Shown: piece after piece, positions 31,919 to 39,838 of the stretch | How positions within the stretch are numbered: position 1 is the stretch's first letter | How the letters are laid out: the number at the start of each line of letters is the position of its first letter | Assembly (NCBI GenBank): GCA_963714425.1 | Contig: CAVQOI010000010.1 | Span: 124,001-188,000, forward strand | Origin: DATCYX01 sp963714425 | GTDB lineage: Bacteria > Chloroflexota > Anaerolineae > Anaerolineales > UBA4823 | DNA: 64,000 bases | Reading direction: 5' to 3' | Notes under the pieces: generated by a model | Told to the model about the DNA's origin: nothing | What the model saw: the letters and a program-made list of their open reading frames with translations, nothing else | The model's database searches: none | Made by a program: the position numbers and the translations under genes

Positions 31919-32602
31919 ATGACCATCATCGCCTTAGTCCCCATGCGGCACCACTCGCAGCGCGTGCCCGGCAAGAACTACCGTCCGCTGGGCGGCAAGC
32001 CGCTCTTCCACCACATCCTCGAAAGCCTGCTCGCCTGCCCGGAGATCGAGCGCATTGTGGTGGATACCGACAGCCCGCCGGTGATGGACGGGCTGCGCCA
32101 GGGCTTCCCCCAGGTGACGCTGATCGAGCGCCCCGAGCACCTGCGCGCCGACGAAACCCCCATGAACGAAGTGCTGCTGCACGACACCGCCCAGGCGCCC
32201 GCCGATTTCTACCTGCAGACGCACTCCACCAACCCCTTGCTGCGGCCGGAGACCATCTCGCGCGCCATCCAGTCCTTCTTGGGAAACTACCCGGCGTACG
32301 ATTCGCTCTTGTCGGTCACGCGCTGGCAGACGCGCCTATGGGACCAGCTCGGCAGAGCGATCAACCACAACCCGAATATCCTGCTGCAGACCCAGGACCT
32401 GCCTCCGGTGTACGAGGAGAACTCGTGCATCTACATCTTCACTCGCGACACGCTGGTCGCCCGGCGCAACCGCCTGGGCGAGCGCCCGCTGCTGTTCGAA
32501 ATTGACGCCGCCGAAGCCTGGGACATCGACGAGCTGCTGGATTTCGAGATCGTGGATTTCTTGATGACACAGAAGCATATAACCACCGATAAACACGGAT
32601 GA
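31919..32602 (+). CDS. Acylneuraminate-type cytidylyltransferase with repeat-encoded tail
   Basis: 227 residues. The CTP loop is an unusual variant: PMRHHSQRVPGKNYRPLGG at 8-26, then VVDTDSPPV, THSTNPLLRPETI near 100-112 and AEAWDIDELLDFEI near the C-terminus. This subgroup lies in clusters for CMP-activated acidic sugars. The final residues (KHITTDKHG) and the stop codon are supplied by a CACGGATGAACACGG-type repeat, so the original C-terminus has been replaced or extended. Co-located with a 2-hydroxyacid dehydrogenase and an SDR that could act on the same sugar. Confidence 0.82.
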   Translation: MTIIALVPMRHHSQRVPGKNYRPLGGKPLFHHILESLLACPEIERIVVDTDSPPVMDGLRQGFPQVTLIERPEHLRADETPMNEVLLHDTAQAPADFYLQTHSTNPLLRPETISRAIQSFLGNYPAYDSLLSVTRWQTRLWDQLGRAINHNPNILLQTQDLPPVYEENSCIYIFTRDTLVARRNRLGERPLLFEIDAAEAWDIDELLDFEIVDFLMTQKHITTDKHG

Positions 32603-32668
32603 ACACGGATAATTAATTTTTGGTTTGGTATCTGTGTACATCTGTGTTCATCTGTGGTGAATAAAAAC
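32577..32668. repeat. Long inverted repeat ACCGATAAACACGGATGAAC / GTTCATCTGTGGTG
   Basis: The best copy of the family: ACCACCGATAAACACGGATG on the left, TGTACATCTGTGTTCATCTG on the right, with loop TTAATTTTTGGTTTGG. The left arm begins inside the coding region and supplies its stop codon. Confidence 0.7.
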
Positions 32669-32705
32669 TAACTCTCCACTCTCCAATCTCCAATCTCTAC
32701 TCTCT
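32669..32705. repeat. CTCTCCACTCTCCAATCTCC pyrimidine-rich repeat abutting a start codon
   Basis: Tandem CTCTCCAATCTC units end at the ATG of the dehydrogenase gene (32,706). No Shine-Dalgarno is present. Confidence 0.6.
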
Positions 32706-33696
32706 ATGACCACAATTCTTTTCTCCGCCCCTTATATGCTCCCGCACATCGAGCGCTTCCGCCCGGTGTTAACCCATTACGGGCTGGATGTTATCGTCGC
32801 TCCGGTGCAAGAGCGCCTGGATGAGGCCCAGCTCATGACGTATGCCGGGCAGTTCGACGGCACCCTGTGCGGCGACGACCGCTACACTGCGCGCGTGCTT
32901 GGAAGCTTGCGCCCCGCGCCTCAAGGTGATCTCCAAGTGGGGCACCGGTATCGATTCGATCGACGCGCAAGCCTGCGCACGGCTGGGCATCATGATTGGG
33001 CGCACGCCCAATGCCTTTACATTGCCCGTGGCTGATTCGGTGATTGGCTATGTCCTGGCGTTCGCCCGCCGCCAGCCGTGGATGGATCACGCTATGAAGT
33101 CTGGGGTGTGGGAGAAGCTCCTCCTGCGCTCCTTAAGCGAATGCACCCTGGGCGTGGTGGGCGTGGGTCGCATCGGCAAGGCGGTGCTGCGCAGGGCGAA
33201 GGTTTTCGGCATGCACCTGCTGGGGAATGATATCCTGGAGATCGAGCCTGACTTCATCGCCGAGAACGGCGTGGAGATGAGCACCCTCGAAGACCTGCTT
33301 GCGCGTTCCGATTTTGTCAGCCTGAACTGCGACCTCAACCCGACCAGTCTCCACCTGATAAATGCCCGCACCCTGGCGTACATGCGAGCCGGGGCGGTGC
33401 TGATCAATACAGCCCGTGGCCAGATCATCGATGAGCCAGCCCTGGTGGATGCCCTGCAGCGCGAGGCCATCGCTGGGGCAGCTCTGGATGTGTTCGAGGA
33501 CGAGCCGCTGCCCCTTGGCAGCCCTCTACGCAAGATAGAGAATGTGCTGCTGGCACCGCATAACGCCAACTCCAGCCCGGCGGCCTGGGAGCGGGTGCAC
33601 TGGAATACCATCCGCAATCTGCTGGAGGGGCTGGGGATGGACGCGAGCGATCTTGAACGTTTTAAAACCGGGGAGGTCCCTGCTGGCAGTGAATAG
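32706..33696 (+). pseudogene. D-2-hydroxyacid dehydrogenase, single-base frameshift
   Basis: Two overlapping frames form one protein of about 330 residues. 32,706-33,035 gives the start (TTILFSAPYMLPHIERF...GDDRYTARVL). The frame running to 33,696 gives the rest (ACAPRLKVISKWGTGID, Rossmann GVVGVGRIGKAV near 33,156, INTARGQIIDE near 33,403, HNANSS near 33,559). Deleting one T at 32,899-32,900 joins them as RVLEACAPRLKV. The fold is the phosphoglycerate dehydrogenase-like NAD family, with the RG and H active-site regions intact. The last residues (PAGSE) are encoded by a CAGTGAATAGTGAACAG repeat. Confidence 0.75.
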
Positions 33697-33726
33697 TGAA
33701 CAGCGAACAGTGGACAGTGAATAGCA
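33683..33726. repeat. CAGTGAATAGTGAACAGCG repeat
   Basis: Four near-identical AGTGAACAG/AGTGAATAG units bridge the end of the dehydrogenase and the ATG of the SDR gene. The dehydrogenase stop lies in the first unit. Confidence 0.6.
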
Positions 33727-34521
33727 ATGGATGATATACCTGAAAATCTTTCAACCTTCAACCAACAACCTTCAACGGTATTAATCACCGGAGCAGCCGG
33801 CGGCATTGGGCGGGCAACCGTTCAGCTTTTTGCCCGAGAGGGGTGGCGCGTGATTGGCGTGGACCGCGCAGACTTTGGCGAAGATTTTCCTGCCAACGGT
33901 CTGTTTATCCGCGCCGATATCTCCATCGGCGAGAACATGGAGACGATTTTTAACCAGGCGCGGGCTTTCACCGGCTATCTGAACGCCCTGGTCAATAATG
34001 CTGCCTTGCAGATCGCCAAACCGCTGCTGCAGACCAGCGTGGAGGAATGGGACGCGGTGATGGCTTCCAACCTGCGCTCGGTTTTTCTGGGCGTCCGGCT
34101 GGCTCACCCGCTGCTCAAGGCGGTGGCAGGCAGCGCCATTGTCAACGTCTCTTCGGTGCACGCTGTTGCCACCTCCGCCAACATCGCCGCTTACGCCGCA
34201 AGTAAGGGCGGCTTGCTGGCGCTGACACGCGCCATGGCGATAGAGTTCGCCCCGGATAATATCCGCGCCAACGCCATCCTGCCGGGCGCGGTGGATACCC
34301 CCATGCTGCGCGCTGGATTGGGCCGCGGCCACGCGGGGGAGGGTGACATCCTGGAGCGCCTGGACAACCTTGCGCGCAAAACTGTCAATGGCCGTGTTGG
34401 TCGCCCGGAGGAGATCGCTCATGCCATCTACTTCCTAGCCGATGAGAGCCAGTCATCGTTCATGACCGGACAGGCGTTGATCATCGACGGCGGGGCAACC
34501 GCCCGGCTCAGTACAGAATAA
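33727..34521 (+). CDS. Short-chain dehydrogenase/reductase
   Basis: 264 residues. Cofactor loop TGAAGGIG at 21-28, NNAA at 90-93, catalytic S142/S143 and Y156-x3-K160 (YAASK), ending GQALIIDGGATARL. The first 17 residues (ENLSTFNQQPST) are encoded by a CAACCTTCAACCAACAACC repeat, so the original start may have been lost and replaced by a start upstream in repeat sequence. Likely works with the preceding dehydrogenase and cytidylyltransferase on a glycan precursor. Substrate unknown. Confidence 0.82.
   Translation: MDDIPENLSTFNQQPSTVLITGAAGGIGRATVQLFAREGWRVIGVDRADFGEDFPANGLFIRADISIGENMETIFNQARAFTGYLNALVNNAALQIAKPLLQTSVEEWDAVMASNLRSVFLGVRLAHPLLKAVAGSAIVNVSSVHAVATSANIAAYAASKGGLLALTRAMAIEFAPDNIRANAILPGAVDTPMLRAGLGRGHAGEGDILERLDNLARKTVNGRVGRPEEIAHAIYFLADESQSSFMTGQALIIDGGATARLSTE
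33745..33780. repeat. TTCAACCTTCAACCAACAAC repeat encoding an N-terminus
   Basis: Same words as 27,595-27,625; here read in frame at the start of the SDR gene. Confidence 0.6.
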
Positions 34522-34582
34522 TCGGCGAATTCTACAGATTTTTCAGTGTTGAAATCAGCGAGAGTTGCTGATAAAGCGCCCC

Positions 34583-35389
34583 ATGGACAAGCAAACATTA
34601 AAGCAGATCGTACCGGTTCCTCTCTGGCGGGCGGCCAGCGAGGCGCGCTATGCCCTGGTGCGAGCCACCCAATGGCCCGCGGCTACCTTCCATCCCTGGC
34701 GGCGGGAGAGTATTCGCCAGCTCGCAGCTCTTAAGGACACACATATCGGACAGCGCTGCTTCATCATCGGGAATGGGCCTTCCCTGAAGAACACCAACCT
34801 CTCCTTGCTCCGAGGCGAGCATACTTTTGGAATGAACCGTTTTTATTTAGCGTTCCCCGACCTGGGTTTCACCACCAGCTATTACGTCTCAATAAACAGC
34901 CTGGTGATCGAGCAGTGCGCCGCTGATATCCGCTCACTCCCTATACCCAAGTTCCTCTCCTGGCGCTCCCGGAATCTCATCCAGCCAACGGACGATACGA
35001 TCTTCTTGCACTCGACTTACACCGGCCCGAAGTTTGCGCGCGATGCCCGTGGTCGCCTGTGGGAAGGTGCCACGGTCACCTACGTAGCTTTGCAGCTTGC
35101 ATACCATATGGGCTTCCAGCAAGCCGTCCTGATCGGCGTGGACCACAGCTTTGCCACCCAGGGAGTGCCCAACACCACGGTCACCTCCCAGGGTGACGAC
35201 CCCGACCACTTCCACAAGGGCTATTTTGGCAAGGGCTTCCGCTGGCAGCTTCCCGACCTGGAGACTTCGGAGCAGGGCTACCGTACGGCGCGAGAGGCGT
35301 ACGAGGCGGATGGTCGCCAGGTGATGGATGCTACGGTAGGGGGGAAGCTGGAGGTGTTTGAGAAAGTGGAGTACCTCTCTCTATTCTGA
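34583..35389 (+). CDS. DUF115/GT42-like protein, candidate nonulosonic-acid transferase
   Basis: 268 residues from ATG 34,583 (a TTG at 34,565 is also in frame). The start of the fold, CFIIGNGPSLKNTNLSLLRG at 59-78 followed by TFGMNRFY, matches the nucleotide-binding entry shared by DUF115/MptE-like proteins and GT42 sialyltransferases. Later come TYTGPK (145-150), ATVTYVALQLAYHMGF and LIGVDHSF at 183-190, close in style to the GT42 segment around the catalytic His. With four cytidylyltransferases and two NeuB-type synthases in the window and no other recognisable CMP-sugar transferase, it is the best candidate to use them. Fold family likely; activity inferred. Confidence 0.65.
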   Translation: MDKQTLKQIVPVPLWRAASEARYALVRATQWPAATFHPWRRESIRQLAALKDTHIGQRCFIIGNGPSLKNTNLSLLRGEHTFGMNRFYLAFPDLGFTTSYYVSINSLVIEQCAADIRSLPIPKFLSWRSRNLIQPTDDTIFLHSTYTGPKFARDARGRLWEGATVTYVALQLAYHMGFQQAVLIGVDHSFATQGVPNTTVTSQGDDPDHFHKGYFGKGFRWQLPDLETSEQGYRTAREAYEADGRQVMDATVGGKLEVFEKVEYLSLF

Positions 35390-35445
35390 CCTCCCTAGTG
35401 CAATCTACTCGCTTCGCGGGATAACTGCGGGTGGACCGTGGAAAT

Positions 35446-35610
35446 GATATCCCGCAGTTATACTGCTGTTGTATCGAGCGAGACAATCAACGTGATATCC
35501 CGCAGTTGTACTGCGGGATGAGCCGGCAGCAGTACAACTGCGGCCGGATCAATGGTTGTGCTCTGCCGGATCAAGGAAAAGATATCCCGCAGTTATACTG
35601 CGGGATGATC
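35446..35610. repeat. REP palindromes upstream of the RAYT gene
   Basis: Four palindromic units: GATATCCCGCAGTTATACTG at 35,446, GATATCCCGCAGTTGTACTG with CGGGATGAGC at 35,494-35,523, a variant CGGCAGCAGTACAACTGCGG at 35,524, and GATATCCCGCAGTTATACTG with CGGGATGATC at 35,581-35,610. All share CCCGCAGTT-N3-ACTGCGGG. They are in frame with the RAYT gene and could be read as an N-terminal extension. Confidence 0.8.
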
Positions 35611-35622
35611 CGAGACCTTCAA

Positions 35623-36177
35623 ATGCCTCATTCTTTCCGAGTCTTCTCCGACGCAAATAACCCTTACTTTGTCACCAGCACGATCGTCAATTGGCTCCCT
35701 GTTTTTTCGATAGATTCATATCGTCAAATTATTCTGGATAGCCTGGCATATCTTCGAAGCAACAAACAGACGATGCTCAATGCGTTTGTTGTGATGCCTA
35801 CCCATATCCATGCGGTTCTATGGCCTAAAGATGGTGTGCATATCATGGATGTAATGCGTGATTTCAAGCGCTTTACATCCCGAGCAGTATCCCAATTGGC
35901 GAGTAAGCTTCGCGATGAAAAACTTCTAAGCGCTTTCATCCAAGCGCGGCAGAAAAATCGTGCACAAGACGTATCCCAGTATCAGGTTTTGCAGGAAGGC
36001 TTTCACCCAGAAATTATTATTACGCCCGCTTTTGCACAACAGAAAGTGGATTATATTCATCATAACCCTGTTCGAGCAGGACTTGTCTCTACGCCTGAGG
36101 AGTGGGCTTATTCAAGCGCTAGAGCATACTTTAGCGGGGAGGAGACTTATCCACCGACTGATGTGATTCAGTTTTGA
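35623..36177 (+). CDS. REP-associated tyrosine transposase (RAYT, Y1_Tnp family)
   Basis: 184 residues from ATG 35,623. Matches the single-domain IS200-like RAYT family: metal-binding HIH at 61-63 in VVMPTHIHAVLWP, the helix QKVDYIHHNPVRAGLV with nucleophile candidate Y144 at 141-155, and the RAYT-specific PEEWAYSSA at 158-166. The frame is open back to 35,431 but that part is REP sequence, so the first Met outside the repeats was taken. RAYTs nick REP hairpins and are thought to spread them. Unlike an IS200 element it is single-copy here, flanked by REPs on both sides. The DNA is AT-richer than neighbouring genes, suggesting later arrival. Confidence 0.88.
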   Translation: MPHSFRVFSDANNPYFVTSTIVNWLPVFSIDSYRQIILDSLAYLRSNKQTMLNAFVVMPTHIHAVLWPKDGVHIMDVMRDFKRFTSRAVSQLASKLRDEKLLSAFIQARQKNRAQDVSQYQVLQEGFHPEIIITPAFAQQKVDYIHHNPVRAGLVSTPEEWAYSSARAYFSGEETYPPTDVIQF

Positions 36178-36190
36178 GCGAATCTTAGCC

Positions 36191-36300
36191 ACCCGCAGTT
36201 CAACTGCTGATGCATCGAGTGAGACAATCAATGTGGTATCCCGCAGTTGTACTGCGGGACTGGACGCCAGCAGTGCAACTGCTGGCAGATCGGGTGGGTA
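36191..36300. repeat. REP palindromes downstream of the RAYT gene
   Basis: CCCGCAGTTCAACTGCTG at 36,192, GGTATCCCGCAGTTGTACTG with CGGGA at 36,235-36,259, and CCAGCAGTGCAACTGCTGGC at 36,267-36,286 followed by AGATCGGGTGGG. The stretch 36,193-36,259 is a direct repeat of 35,453-35,516 including the linker ATCGAGTGAGACAATCAA. Degenerate units continue to about 36,370. Confidence 0.8.
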
Positions 36301-36403
36301 TCATTGCTGGCGGATCGGGTGTTGAAAAACTGCTGACTAATCGAATGATCTGCAGTTGCTGGCAGCTCTCGTGATGAGAGATCGCTTGTATAGTTAACCA
36401 GAA

Positions 36404-37936
36404 ATGAAAAACAATTTATCGAAACCTACGCATCGCCTTTCCTGGCTGGCGGCTGTGGCATTACTCGTCCTTGGCTTCGGCCTGCGCCTGTACGACCTGA
36501 CCGACCAGCCCATCGATTTCCACGCCACGCGCCAATTGCGCGGGGCGCTCATCGCCCGCGGCATGTACTACCGGATGCTCCCTGGTGCTGACGAGGACAC
36601 GCGCCAGCAGGCGATCGCCTTTGGCAACTCTACCGGCCAGTACGAGCCATCCATCCTGGAATATATTGTCGCTCGAACCTACCTGCTGGCAGGTGACGAG
36701 TATCTGTGGATCGCCCGCATATACACCTCTCTCTTTTGGGTACTCGCGGGACTGGCACTGTTCGACCTGGCGCGGCGAGCGGTCTCGCCTGGAGCCGGGC
36801 TGGTGGCACTTGGGTATACCCTGATCCTGCCCTTTGCCGTGCAAGCCAGCCGCTCGTTCCAGCCCGACCCGGTGATGGTGATGTGGATCGTCCTGACGAC
36901 CTACGCGCTGTACCGCTGGTCGGAATCTGCCAGGCCTGAACAAGCATCAGGTAAAGGAGCTGGCGGGTGGAAATGGGCGATTCTGGCAGGTGTGTTTGGT
37001 GGGATCGGCGTGTTGACCAAGGTGGTAGCAGCTTATATCGTGGGCGCGGCGGCGGTGGCGCTGGTGTTATTCGCTCTCAGATGGCGCCGCTCGTGGCGCA
37101 GCCCGCAGGTGTGGGTCATGGCGATCTTGATGATCGCTCCTACAGCCATCTATTACGCCAGCCGGCAGGGGCGCGCTGTGGAGTACTTTGAGAGCTGGAC
37201 GCTGGCTCTCTCTCACCTGCTCCTGGACCCTTCCTTCTATGTGCGTTGGTTCAGCTTCGTGCAGAGCCTGATGGGCCTGGCAGCCCTATTATTGAGCCTG
37301 CTGGGCGTGCTGATCGCTACGCCACGCCTGCGGGCGCTGCTGCTGGGGCTGTATGTTGGTTATCTTGTTTACGGGCTGTTCTTGCCCTACCAGATGTACA
37401 CGCATAACTATTACCACCTGCAGCTGGTGCCTATTGTAGCTCTAGGGTTGGTGCCGGTGGCCCATGCGCTGCTCGAGCGGCTGACAGGTCAGCCGCCTCT
37501 CTACCGGGTGCTCTTTGCAGGGATCGTCCTGGCAGGGGTTGCCTTCCCTGCCTGGCAGTCGGTAGCCGAGCTTAAGCGCGAGGATTATCGCATCGAGCCG
37601 GCTTACTGGCAGCAGATCGCCACTTACTTGCCAACCGACGGCAAGATCATCGCCCTCACCCAGGATTACGGGTACCGTTTGATGTACTACGGCTGGCGGA
37701 AGGTCACCTTGTGGCCAGTGCGCGGCGAGCGCACGCTCTCAGATTTGCGCGGGAGCAATAAAGAGTTCGAGGAATTCTTCGCCAAGCGCACCGAGGGCAA
37801 AGACTATTTCCTGATCACAGCATTCAATCAGTTGAACGACCAGCCTGACCTTAAGCAGATGCTTGAGGAGCATTATCCCCTGGCGGCTGATGGTGATGGA
37901 TATTTAATTTATGACCTGGCTAACAGACGCCAGTGA
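36404..37936 (+). CDS. GT39/ArnT-like membrane glycosyltransferase
   Basis: 510 residues with about eleven to twelve membrane segments. The first external loop carries the conserved acidic entry YDLTDQPIDFHATRQLRG at 31-48, with the catalytic-type Asp near 38-39, as in dolichyl-phosphate-mannose or undecaprenyl-phosphate-sugar transferases. The C-terminal 120 residues form a soluble periplasmic tail (TYLPTDGKIIALTQDYG). It would transfer a sugar from a polyprenyl carrier outside the membrane. ATG 36,404 has a TATAGT ten bases upstream and no Shine-Dalgarno. It follows the REP block. Confidence 0.75.
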   Translation: MKNNLSKPTHRLSWLAAVALLVLGFGLRLYDLTDQPIDFHATRQLRGALIARGMYYRMLPGADEDTRQQAIAFGNSTGQYEPSILEYIVARTYLLAGDEYLWIARIYTSLFWVLAGLALFDLARRAVSPGAGLVALGYTLILPFAVQASRSFQPDPVMVMWIVLTTYALYRWSESARPEQASGKGAGGWKWAILAGVFGGIGVLTKVVAAYIVGAAAVALVLFALRWRRSWRSPQVWVMAILMIAPTAIYYASRQGRAVEYFESWTLALSHLLLDPSFYVRWFSFVQSLMGLAALLLSLLGVLIATPRLRALLLGLYVGYLVYGLFLPYQMYTHNYYHLQLVPIVALGLVPVAHALLERLTGQPPLYRVLFAGIVLAGVAFPAWQSVAELKREDYRIEPAYWQQIATYLPTDGKIIALTQDYGYRLMYYGWRKVTLWPVRGERTLSDLRGSNKEFEEFFAKRTEGKDYFLITAFNQLNDQPDLKQMLEEHYPLAADGDGYLIYDLANRRQ

Positions 37937-38019
37937 GTATCTGGCTGCGTTGGGTAGTGCGATCTAGATAGTGATTTCCGGCGAAGCTATAGCCATGATT
38001 TTGTATTTATTTCAGGTCC

Positions 38020-38730
38020 TTAACGCCTCATGATTGGGAGAGCGACAAAATAATGTGGCGGTGCATAATAAGCCACTCGTAAACCGCAAATTTGGTTATT
38101 GACATTGGCAGCGTCAGGCCAGCCAATCAGCGTGTAAGCGTAAGAGGTGTTATTGACCGTCTCTGTAATCTCCTGGCTGACCACAAAGCCATAGCCACCC
38201 GTAAACGCGTCGGACGATCCAGTATGGACCAGATCCACAGTAGCCACACCCGGCTGATAGCGGGTAATATAGCCTTCCACGCCATTGGCCGCGTTGGTAT
38301 CCCTGTAATAGACGCGCAGATACTTGATCACCGAGTTGTCAGGGAGTATTAATTCGGTATTTAATATTTGACCGGTGCCAGTTCCGATTGTTACATGCGA
38401 GCAACCTGCGCTATCGTATGCGTAGCCGGTTGCGCTGTTGCGCCCGCGTAGCGTGGCGCCAGCGACCTGATAATAGCTGAACGTCAGGTTGGGTTCGCTA
38501 GGAGCATACGTGGATGGATTCTCATCGGGAGGCAGGCCTACTGGCGTAGTGCTATCATATGCGGGTGCTGCATCGACACGTGGTTCGCTGGGGAGATCGC
38601 TATATTCGCTATCCGGTTCTGTATCGGGCCTCGTCCATTGAGCCAAAGAGGCTCCTGCGCCCAAGAGGATGATGACCATGATCAAAACCATGACGACCCA
38701 AATTACACGATTCTGTTTTAGCTGATTCAT
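38020..38730 (-). CDS. Secreted hypothetical protein
   Basis: 236 residues on the - strand, one of only two - strand genes. A strong Shine-Dalgarno GGAGGA precedes the ATG. N-terminal signal peptide or anchor (WVVMVLIMVIILLGAGASLA, about 11-30), a P/E/S-rich linker to about residue 75, then a beta-rich domain with two cysteines (YDSAGCSHVTIG, NNQICGLRVAYY) and repeated YLRVYYRDTNAANG-like strands. Resembles small extracellular adhesion or CBM-like domains. Not recognised. Its position between glycan genes suggests a surface role. Confidence 0.65.
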   Translation of the reverse strand: MNQLKQNRVIWVVMVLIMVIILLGAGASLAQWTRPDTEPDSEYSDLPSEPRVDAAPAYDSTTPVGLPPDENPSTYAPSEPNLTFSYYQVAGATLRGRNSATGYAYDSAGCSHVTIGTGTGQILNTELILPDNSVIKYLRVYYRDTNAANGVEGYITRYQPGVATVDLVHTGSSDAFTGGYGFVVSQEITETVNNTSYAYTLIGWPDAANVNNQICGLRVAYYAPPHYFVALPIMRR

Positions 38731-38806
38731 TATTCCTCCATTGGTGAATCCTGCAAATAACCGCCTTATTGCCCTTCAACGATGGACGGTCTCGAATAGC
38801 TAATTA

Positions 38807-38812
38807 ATTATA
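38807..38812 (-). promoter_or_regulatory. Possible -10 element for the - strand secreted protein
   Basis: TATAAT on the - strand about 75-80 bases upstream of the ATG at 38,730, in an AT-rich patch unlike the surroundings. No convincing -35. The 103-bp divergent gap shows nothing else. Confidence 0.3.
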
Positions 38813-38833
38813 TCTTAATCATCCTATTAAGTG

Positions 38834-39785
38834 ATGCTAATTTCCATCGTCACCCCCTCCTATAACCAGGCAGCCTTCCTGGAACAAACCCTTCAATCGG
38901 TTCTGGCGCAACAGTACACCCCACTTGAGTATCATCGTGGTGGACGGCGGCTCGACGGATGGCAGCGTCGAGATCATCAGAAAATACGCTGACCAACTGG
39001 CGTGGTGGGTGTCAGAGCGGGATGCCGGGCAGGCGGATGCCATCAATAAAGGTTTGCAGCGGGCGAAGGGGGAGATCGTCGCCTGGCTTAACTCAGACGA
39101 TGTGTACCGGCCGGGGGCGATTGCCGCAGCTGTGCAGGCGTTTCAGGAGAATCCGCATGCCGGCTTAGTCTACGGGGATGCCATTACGATCGACGCGGGT
39201 GGACGAGAGCTCAACCGGCTGAGATTTGGGGAATGGGGGCTGGAAGAGCTGATGGGCTTTCGCATCATCTGCCAGCCGGCGGTTTTCATGCGGCGGTCGG
39301 CGCTGGAGGCAGCCGGCTACCTGGACCCGGTGTATCACTATATGCTGGATCACCAGCTCTGGCTGCGCATAGCCTGTGTCTCGGAGCTGGTGCATGTCCC
39401 CCAGGTATGGGCAGCGGCACGCCACCATCCAGAAGCGAAGAACGTTGCCCAAGCAGAAGGATTTAGCCAGGAGACCATTCGCCTGATCGATTGGATGGAG
39501 ACGCACCCCTCCCTGGCTCCCCTGCTGGCTGCCAATCGCCGCCGTATCGAAGCCGGAGCATACCGCTTGAGCGCTCGCTACCTGCTGGATGCCGGCATGC
39601 CCGGCCCTGCGCTACGCGCATATTGGCGGGCGCTGAAGGGCAGCCCCCGCTTCGCCTTGCAACACTGGCATCGCATGCTATATGCCGTTTTGAGCTTGAT
39701 GGGAGGAAAAAGCCTGGCGCCCATCTACTACCGCATAAAGTCATCTCGTAATAATGCCAGGAAACAAGAAATCCATAAAAACTGA
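38834..39785 (+). pseudogene. GT2-family glycosyltransferase, single-base frameshift
   Basis: The frame from ATG 38,834 encodes a normal GT2 start (MLISIVTPSYNQAAFLEQ), and the frame from 38,925 continues it (VVDGGSTDGSVEII, LNSDDVYRPGA as metal site, CQPAVFMRRSALEAAGYLD). Deleting one base around 38,930-38,936 joins them as LEYIVVDGGSTDG, matching the intact paralogue at 40,780. About 316 residues if repaired. Either a pseudogene or an assembly error; a shorter protein starting at 38,925 would lack the first strand and be inactive. Confidence 0.75.
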
Positions 39786-39838
39786 GTTGTCACGAGCACT
39801 GGGTTAATTCTCTCCTGGGCACCGGTAAAGTTTTCACT

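Noticed and set aside
35446..35610. Repeated GATATCCCGCAGTT units that might be a CRISPR array
   Set aside because: Units are palindromic, unevenly spaced and also occur on the other side of a RAYT gene and inside a coding sequence; spacers are not of constant length and no cas gene is present.
35431..35622. N-terminal extension of the RAYT protein
   Set aside because: These codons are REP palindromes; the translated repeats (DIPQLYCG) do not look like part of the nuclease, and the domain is complete from 35,623.
37937..38019. Terminator between the convergent GT39-like and secreted-protein genes
   Set aside because: No stable hairpin with a U-tract could be found by eye in the 83-bp gap.
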